Origin: Flabesymbios commensalis
Taxonomy: Eukaryota > Annelida > Polychaeta > Terebellida > Flabelligeridae
NCBI GenBank assembly: GCA_964017125.1
Contig: OZ024914.1
Span: 23,622,702-23,686,701, forward strand
DNA length: 64,000 nucleotides
Reading direction: 5' to 3'
This document shows, piece by piece, positions 56,960-64,000 of this stretch; within the stretch, counting starts at the first letter, position 1; each line of letters starts with the position of its first letter. The notes beneath the pieces are model-generated. The model saw only the letters and a program-made list of their open reading frames with translations. It ran no database searches and was not told the DNA's origin. The position numbers and the translations under genes are program-made.

Positions 56960-59190
56960 TACGCAGCGATGACGAATTGTCCTCTTGTGGCCCAATCATA
57001 TTTGTAACAAATTGCCAACCGTCATCAATAACAAACACCATGTGTTCAAATTCGGTCACAGCAAAATGTTTAAATGTATCTTTCAATTGCAACATCTAGG
57101 CCTACTGGCAGGAAATGTCAGCTTAAATCCGGGTCCCTCCGGCTCAAATGACATAATTAAATGGCAACAATCAATGCAAGATCCATCAAACCGAAAACAG
57201 TCCCCTTTATCAAAAAATATGGACATTGTGGCAGTGACGGAAACAGGGTTAAAACATGATAAAACGCAGTCATCGATAGCTGATATCTCACCTCCTGGCT
57301 GTTTGTTTTTTTATGAACCTCGTGCGGATCAGCAGACAGGAGGAGGTGTAGGCATACTAGTGTCTGACCAATTAACAGTGATTAAAAATAGATATTCATT
57401 CTCTGCCATCATTTAAAACGTTCATGGCGCTCTCTGCACGTATTGGAAACAATTTGTTCAGTAGTTTCGTTGTCTGCCTGTATAGGCTTCAAAACGGTAC
57501 ATGTCAATTTTTGATCAGTTTCAAGATTTACTAGATAACTAATTCTACTCCATGACAATTTGTATATATTGGAGATTTCAACTTACATCTGGATAACTCA
57601 AATGGAAAAGCCATTAAATTCAATGAAATCCTCACATGTTTCCATCCCAAGCAGCATGTTAATTTTCCAACTCACCTTCATGGTCATTGGCTAGATCTTT
57701 TGATCACCGAACGCATTTCTAATTATATCAAATCAGTTTTTTTCGGCAGCATGTATTACACACCATCTCGCTGTCATATCAGAAATTGACGGTTGATACA
57801 CGAAATGGAAAAAAGAAAAAACATCGTTTCGAAAAATATACGAAATTGGTTATAAATCGTTTCATTCAGATATTCTCAATTTGGATCCAATGAAGAAACC
57901 AAGATCTCTCACGAATCTGTCGACAGTATGATTCTGTCGTTAGCTCTACTTTAGACAATAAAACGGTCTTGTAAGATAAGTCAGAAAACCACGATATCCA
58001 TGGATGACTCAAGAAATAATGAAGGCTAAAATCTTTCGCAACAATCTCAAACGTACATGGCGCAGATCTCGCACACAACTAGATCGTTCATGTTACATCA
58101 GTGCCACCTGTGTAACGGAATGATGACAAAGCAAAATCGAAATATTTAGCTGATCTTATTTCAGGAAATTCGGACAATCCTCGTCTACTATGGAACTCAA
58201 TAAATAACATTCTGCATAGAATTCCACACGCCGGTTCTGTCAGAATTCACATTAGTAAAATCACTTTGTGACCATTTCTTTAAATATTTTGTTGATAAAA
58301 TTAAAACCAATTTCCAGATAAAGTACAGACTATTCCATGAGTGTAAAAAACCCAGAAATTAGATCCATGATGAACGTTTATGAACGGGTGACAGAAGATG
58401 AAATTAAAAAGCTTATTTTGAGCTAATCGTCAAAATCATGTAATCTGAACCCCGCTCATACAAGCGTGCTGAAAAATTGTCTTGATATATTAATAACTCC
58501 CATCACTGATATAATTAACATTTTAAGGAAACTTTCAAAGAAGCTCATGTGAGACCACTACTTAAAAACACCTCTCCCTAAAAACGAACTGAAAAGTTAC
58601 AAGCCCGTATCCAACTTGAGTTTTATTTCCAAAAAGATAGTAGTAAATTGGCTGCAAGCTCATATAAAACATAACTATCTATCTAATCCATTAAAATCCC
58701 CTTACAGGAAACATTATTCTACAGAATCAGCCCTACTGAAAGTACATAACGATATCATCATTAGTATTTACAAGGGTGAGGTTACAGCTCTGACCTTGCT
58801 TGACTTGTCGGCCGTTTTCGACACCATTACCCATGCTACATTAACAAATATACTTTCAGATTGTTATGGAATATCTGGGCAGGCTCAAATTAGGTTTTCT
58901 TCTTATTTGCAAAATAGGTACTAATCCGTAAAGATTAAAGACAATATGTCATATAAAGTCACAATCTCATATGGTTCCATAGGGCTCTGTGCTTGGACCA
59001 GTGCTTTTTACCCTATACACTACACCACTCAGCGCTCCGTTTTCAAAGCTAAGGAATCTCTTGAGAAGCTTAATGCTAGTAAGACTGAATTTCCCATTGG
59101 GACCAAACTTAAGCGAGAAAAAATGTTAAATAATATACCTTGCTTAATTCTAGATCAAGACACAAATCCATCTGCTAGAAAAGGCACTTG
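56960..59190 (+). mobile_element. Decayed L2/CR1-type LINE, plus strand
   Basis: Fragments in order are an ORF start region with LLAGNVSLNPGPSG (57085-57126), APE endonuclease pieces with MDIVAVTETGLK and GGGVGILVSD (57216-57380), and a reverse-transcriptase region at 58616-58924. That region has HYSTESALLKVHNDI and LTLLDLSAVFDTITHATL, containing the catalytic first Asp. Next is a piece recalling YTTQRS and GSVLGPVLF (about 58960-59040), and a C-terminal part with AKESLEKL and LNNIPCL. Many frame changes and an internal deletion near 59070 break it. The same C-terminal words occur in the minus-strand copy at 62576-64000, so both are one family. Confidence 0.8.
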
Positions 59191-60215
59191 ACCTTATATT
59201 ATATCATGGCAAGTGACAAGTGCATATCTTCAAATAAATGAAACATATTGACATTATTATCCAAACGGACAAGGGTTAATACAGGTGTCAACTCTGGTAC
59301 CACCCATGAGGACATGTTTTTAGATTGATATGACTGTATAGTGGGTGACATTTGGTTGTTTAGCAAACTGTTTGATGAAGTGATTATAAAATACCCAATT
59401 TAAATCTACTGAGACTATAAACTACTAAGATATATTCTTAATGCAATAAATTCTGTAAATAACCAATTAAATCATCCGATAAAAGTAGGGCTTCATCCAT
59501 ACCTCTTGTCGTGGGTTGTCCAAATTATGAACAAATTTTGGAAAAAATTATGACAACTCACACACCGATTTACCCAAGGCATTTGATTAATATTATTAAA
59601 AATATGATACATGTTTTATATATTGACGTATTATGAATTTGTGTTATTTGCGTGGACATCATAGTTGAAAAACGTTAGTTACGTAGGCATGATAATCTCT
59701 CAATTACATATTACGTCATTAATATCGCTTTGAATTTTATAAATGACACAGTTTTCTTCTTGAAATTTAAAAGCTGGGTTTAGATACCTTGTTTGTGATA
59801 ATATCATGATTGATTATTGAGATATTGCTAAAAATGTATATTTCGGTAATGGCGGTACTAATCAACGATTTTGGGATATTTAGACCTCTCCAATTATTCT
59901 AGATTTTTGATATGTGTTTCTGTTTTTGCCATTGAAGTACATGCCATTAAATAAATGATGTTGCAATTTTGTCTCAGTTGCATCTTTTTTGAACATAGGA
60001 TGAACATAGAATGCCTACTCTTAGTGAAATTAAATGGTCAAAACTTCAGTTATAATATAACTAATGCTATATATTATATCATGCACGGTCAGCTCTTTAG
60101 TTAAGAAGAAATCTTTAATCAAATAGTTTTCTCCGATATAGACCATATTGTGGCTCAAAGATCGCTTATTGAAACACCACACATATCCGCTTATTATTTT
60201 GAGCCATACTTTACT
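59191..60215. other. AT-rich stretch, nothing recognised
   Basis: No gene, RNA or repeat was identified between the LINE remnant and the retroposed insertion. Confidence 0.45.
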
Positions 60216-60889
60216 CCTCGTTGTATTGGGGTACTGAGATAATTGCTAGTAGTAGTATTTTTCGCCCCCATCCGGAGAGGGTCATTAAGGATCTGTTCCG
60301 TCTGTTGAATGCTGTGACAGCCTTATACAGAAGCACTAGTCTACAGCAAACATCCAAGAGCAGCTGCAGCCTCCTCGTATCTGGCCATAATCTTCGGGCG
60401 GATTGCCAGTGGTGTACCCTGGTGCTTCCGCTCAGCAGCGGAGCCAATGCAGCACCCGCATCAGTGCTGGCGCTTGTGTAGGCGTTGAAGCCTAAAATAA
60501 TCGGCAATAGCGTGTTTGATGACATTAGGTCTCTCACACAGGGAATGAATGGAGTTACCCTTCCTGTTGTTTCTCTGGGGATTATCCGACCCGAGGATAG
60601 CGGAGCTGTGCGAAATGCCAGCATTAAATTGCACAGCGAAACCCAAGTCTCCGGCTGTCTGGGCATGTCTGGGGGTAGATCCCCTAGACATGCACAGAAT
60701 CCCTTATCAGGCGAGCGGAGGAAATAACCTACCATGCCCTATCACCACAACCCTTACATCATCATCTGTACATCATTCATCTCATCAATTGTCTACAACG
60801 TTTTTATCGTATTACAATGTCACTTGAAAGACCATTTGTGCCGAAAAGTGACGTAAAGCAATGATTTACTACTACTACCTCGTTGTATT
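60216..60889 (+). mobile_element. Retroposed insertion of unknown origin with 12-bp target duplication
   Basis: CCTCGTTGTATT occurs directly at 60216-60227 and 60878-60889, bounding a 650-bp block. The block is far richer in GC than its surroundings and ends in a short (TAC)n tail, as LINE-mobilised sequences do. On the plus strand one frame runs from about 60221 to 60727 with a single TAG at about 60479. The minus strand also has a 174-codon frame. Neither product is recognised. It could be a SINE, a 5'-truncated LINE end or a processed host transcript. Confidence 0.6.
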
Positions 60890-62439
60890 ATTGATTAATC
60901 CCTGTGGAAGGGATGCCAACATTCCGGGATATCTTCTCTCTAAAGGAATTCCACCATTTATGTTTACTAAGATACCTAGACATGAGTGGTTCTCCACTTA
61001 TTTTTTTCAATAATATGTGATATGTATAGCATTTACAGCAATATATCTGCATTATCCATATTGTGAGTGGTCCGCACTTATTTATTACGAAACAATGTGC
61101 ATTATGACTAGCCCCAGGGCAAACAGGTTTCAGCCACAGATTGACCGCGTACAAAATCGTGGGACATTTCTTTGGACGGTCATAAATAAGACTTCCGGTG
61201 AGATAATCAGGTCGAAAATAGATTCTTTTAGAACCAGTAACATTTAAGCTCAAAGGTTGCCCAGTCATTAAAAAGGTACGGACATTTTTCGGACCTTGGG
61301 GTCGGGATCGCTCTCAGTCACCGCCATGTTGGATTTTTTGGGTAAAGCAAATACATCAATCCACGGAGTCGGAGAGGACGACACGGCTACATTATAAAGA
61401 CGTTTTTTTATATTGAAAAGCAAAACAAATTTCCAAAGTCGTTATCAAAATCTGTCCACTATGCCTACGAAGACCTAGTCGAATAATGTTTGTTGTATAT
61501 ACTTTTACCCAGTCATTATGCCTGCCGATCCATGTTACGTATTAATCTTAGTATTACATAGTTTGTATATATGTATTCTTATATATTTTCGTTAGACCGC
61601 ATATTAATTACACAGAAAGGAACTTAATTGATTTTGAATTATTTTGCAGATACAAACTAGCGAATTCGAATGTAACAGATTTTGGGGCGACTTGAGCATA
61701 AATTCACTTTAACAAGGGACAATATAGGCCCTACAACTTTTTGGAATTTTCTTTATTAATACAATCACCGCTATATGTCCGTCGAATTCAAATAATCATG
61801 AACAATCATGAACAATGACATGTCAAAGACGAAAATGTATTTATTTTATTTATTCGTTTATTTATTTGACTTTCCAGTTTAAAACATGCAACAAAATGGT
61901 AAAATATCATTTTTATGCATTGAGTAATTTTGTTCTACATGCTATCAACTTTGGTTGATGGGAACAGGCCTTCTGGTCATTGGTCAAAACATAACAATCA
62001 CATTGTCAATTTGTCTATTTTCATTTATCAGGCAGGGGTGATATAGGACTAAGTGTGAGTTAATAAGGTTAATAAGCTTATTAATAAGCTTATTATTACC
62101 CATGTAATCTCTCGGTGAGTATACGGCGGGTTTCAACGATTCATTCAATTATTTTTTATATATTGCTAAAAAAATAAAATAATGTCATATATTCACTTCT
62201 CCAATAGCTCAGAAGAGTTTGAAAATGGTTGCGAATAATGTAAAAACAAGGTCACGGCGGGCAAAATTCCCGATTATCAGTATTTATTTTTTAATATGCA
62301 TAATATTTGTAAAACTGTGCCAGATAGCTAGACTATTACGATAGAACATACATGCAGTCTCAAAGAGGGACATCTCCTGAAAAATGTTAACTTGATCAAA
62401 TTAAAAATGACCGACTTGACATAGACATATCAAGTGAAC
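60890..62439. other. Unassigned 1.5-kb stretch
   Basis: AT-rich. The 126-codon minus-strand frame at 60888-61268 has no recognisable domain. GTTAATAAGCTTATTAA words form a small palindrome at about 62060-62095. Confidence 0.45.
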
Positions 62440-62479
62440 AGAATTGGAGCAAAAACATAAAAAATCATCTATTTTTACT

Positions 62480-62575
62480 TATTATGAGCTTCTTTGACCT
62501 TACTGTGACCTTGAAATGACCTAAGAGCGACCATGGTAATACCCCTATGAAGCCCAAGCCCAACTCATGTCAACA
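62480..62575 (-). repeat. Inverted fragment of the 55.8-56.7 kb repeat
   Basis: Read on the minus strand, GACATGAGTTGGGC, TTCATAGGGGTATT and CATTTCAAGGTCACAG follow the unit at about 55870-55945. The LINE copy's tail begins immediately next to it, so the LINE apparently inserted into this repeat. Confidence 0.55.
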
Positions 62576-64000
62576 TCAATCAATCAATCAATCAAATAAA
62601 ACTTCTATAGCGCCTATATCCTCAGCGGACCGAGCTCAGAGGCGCACAAATCCTTGGCGTAATCATGTGTCATAATCGAGGCCAAAGCAGGTTCGTCAAC
62701 AGGGAGCCGTGCTGCTGAGGGACTAGGGTGGAAAAGCCAAGTCAAATAGGTGAGATTTAAGTAATTTCCGGAATGTTAAGATTTTTTTGGCATTACGTAT
62801 TGGCACAGGCAGGGCGTTCCATAAGGCTGGACCAGAAATAGAGAAAGCTCTTGACCCAGTCTTAGTCTTTATACACGGAACAACAAATCTATTCGAATTA
62901 GTGGAGCGTAGATATTTTGAGCATTTCGGCCGAACAAGTAAATCAGCCAGATATGAAGGTTGGTTTTCTTTTAGGGTTCGAAAAGTTATCGCACATATTT
63001 TAAAATGAATGCGAAACTTGACAGGAAGCCAATGTAATCGTTTTAGAATTGGAACGGAACGACTAAATCGTGGGGCGTTGGTTACCACTCTTGCAAGGCA
63101 GTTTTGAACGCGTTGTAATCTAGCGATATCCTTTTTTGGCATATTGTGAAAAAGTGAGTTACAATAATCTAACTTACTACTGACGAGTGCCACTGCAATT
63201 TGCTTGGCAAGATCTGAAGACAGACTTTTTCGAATTCGACGCAGGTCACGGATATGATAGAAGCATGCCCTACATGTTTGGAGCACCGCTGCCTTTCACG
63301 CCAGAGTTCGGGGTTCGGTTCCCGGTCTCGGCGGTTTGAAAGAAACAAAAAATGTTTCTTCCCCATCCACGTGTGAAAGTCAGTATTGTGGGGAGCCTCC
63401 GTGACCGAGAGGTAGCGTGCACGGCCTCAGACCGCCAGGGTACGAATTTCGAATCCTGTGTCTGGAGGACAGTGTCATCTAAATCATCTCACCATCCTCA
63501 GGAGGTTCTCTTGGCCCAGTTTAGCCTATATGTGCACAAAGGTGGCCTAAAGCCCGATTCATTTCATTTATTTCCTACATGTTTGGGATATGTGTTTTCG
63601 AAAATTCAGGCTACTGTCGAATAGTACACCAAGGTTTTTAGCTGATGTAGATGAATTTGTTTCTTGACCTGGAAGTAAGCATGGAAAATTATTCAAGAAT
63701 TTTTCTCGCTCAAGTTTGGTCCCAATAAGAAGAAATTCTGTCTTGCTAGGATTAAGCTTCAGCTTAGATCCTGTCATCCAGGCCGACACACCCATTAAGC
63801 AATGTTGCAACTTCTCAAGAGATTCCTTAGCGTTTGAAACTGATAGAGACATGTAAATTTGAGTATCATCGGCATAATGATGGTGGTTTATGTCAAAACT
63901 AGAGATAATAGCGCTGAGTGGTGTAGTGTATAAAGTAAAAAACACTGGTCCTAGCACAGAGCCCTGTGGAACTCCATATGAAAGTGTGACTTTATCTGAA
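62576..64000 (-). mobile_element. L2/CR1-type LINE 3' half, minus strand, split by a SINE
   Basis: The window's right edge cuts the element. The minus frame at 63568-63957 holds the RT part LGPVFFTLYTTPLS, the catalytic HYADDTQIY, LKLNPSKTEFLLIGT and KNLGVLFDSSL. The frame at 62723-63286 continues with the thumb/C-terminal region, SKLDYCNSLFHNMP, LQRVQNCLARVV, RLHWLPV and SGPALWNALP. The 3' UTR ends GGCGCTATAGAAGTTTTATT followed by a (TTGA)n tail at 62576-62595. Apart from the SINE the surviving frame is open, so this copy is much younger than the one at 56960-59190. Confidence 0.9.
63282..63573 (+). mobile_element. Two-part tRNA-derived SINE
   Basis: A 13-bp target duplication, CCTACATGTTTGG, lies at 63269-63281 and 63574-63586. 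Inside, a first tRNA-like part has a B-box GGTTCGGTTCC (63312-63322). A second, better one starts near 63390, with A-box-like CCGAGAGGTAGCGTGC and B-box TTTCGAATCC (63447-63456). The tail is ATTTCATTTATTT. It interrupts the LINE coding sequence exactly at codons for QTCR, so it inserted after the LINE. Confidence 0.8.

Noticed and set aside
56965-57095. Minus-strand 76-residue frame over the LINE start
   Set aside because: Shadow of the plus-strand LINE fragment.
60211-60735. 174-codon minus-strand frame as a host gene
   Set aside because: It lies almost wholly within a retroposed block with target duplications, and no domain is recognisable.

Overview
The window is intron- and repeat-rich eukaryotic DNA, most likely from a marine invertebrate animal. 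It is AT-rich and packed with microsatellites, palindromic non-autonomous transposons, minisatellites, LINE and Penelope-like fragments, and one Toll-like receptor gene. The phylum cannot be fixed from the sequence alone. Single-C-terminal-cluster Toll-like receptors like this one occur in molluscs, annelids, brachiopods, hemichordates, echinoderms and cephalochordates.

Only one host gene is well supported: a Toll-like receptor on the minus strand at about 50.04-52.89 kb, with signal peptide, LRRNT, leucine-rich repeats, LRRCT, membrane segment and TIR domain. It is split by two frame changes, each explicable by one base, and a good splice acceptor lies just upstream of its start codon. Other open frames are mostly by-products of simple repeats or parts of mobile elements.

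Layout: 0-8.5 kb holds microsatellites, a ~163-bp satellite (4.6-5.9 kb), a degenerate pyrimidine-rich minisatellite (5.9-6.9 kb) and many ~100-bp palindromes of one family ('CAGCAAACACG' palindromes). 8.7-20.5 kb holds two copies of a ~540-bp TTAA-flanked element, a 1.9-kb 18-bp minisatellite and inverted repeats around a (GTGA)n tract. 20.5-22.0 kb is a 5'-truncated Penelope-like element on the minus strand. 22.0-35.0 kb is a ~6.5-kb segment present twice head to tail, with the left breakpoint just inside the Penelope-like element. Each copy holds microsatellites, TTAA elements, a foldback-like element and a ~40-bp minisatellite. 35.6-49.6 kb is dominated by TTAA-flanked palindromic elements and a 4.5-kb foldback composite (37.4-41.9 kb). 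50-53 kb is the receptor gene. 53.8-64 kb holds further repeats, a decayed L2/CR1-type LINE (+), a retroposed insertion of unknown origin with 12-bp target duplications (60.2-60.9 kb), and a second LINE copy (-) interrupted by a two-part tRNA-derived SINE with 13-bp target duplications.

The recurring theme is palindromic DNA. At least five families of short elements flanked by TTAA (piggyBac-like target choice) share or exchange hairpin modules, and a separate family of ~100-bp palindromes shares its core with a larger TTAA element. Several repeat families independently carry arrays of TCAAGGTCA and ATGGCGGCC-like motifs.
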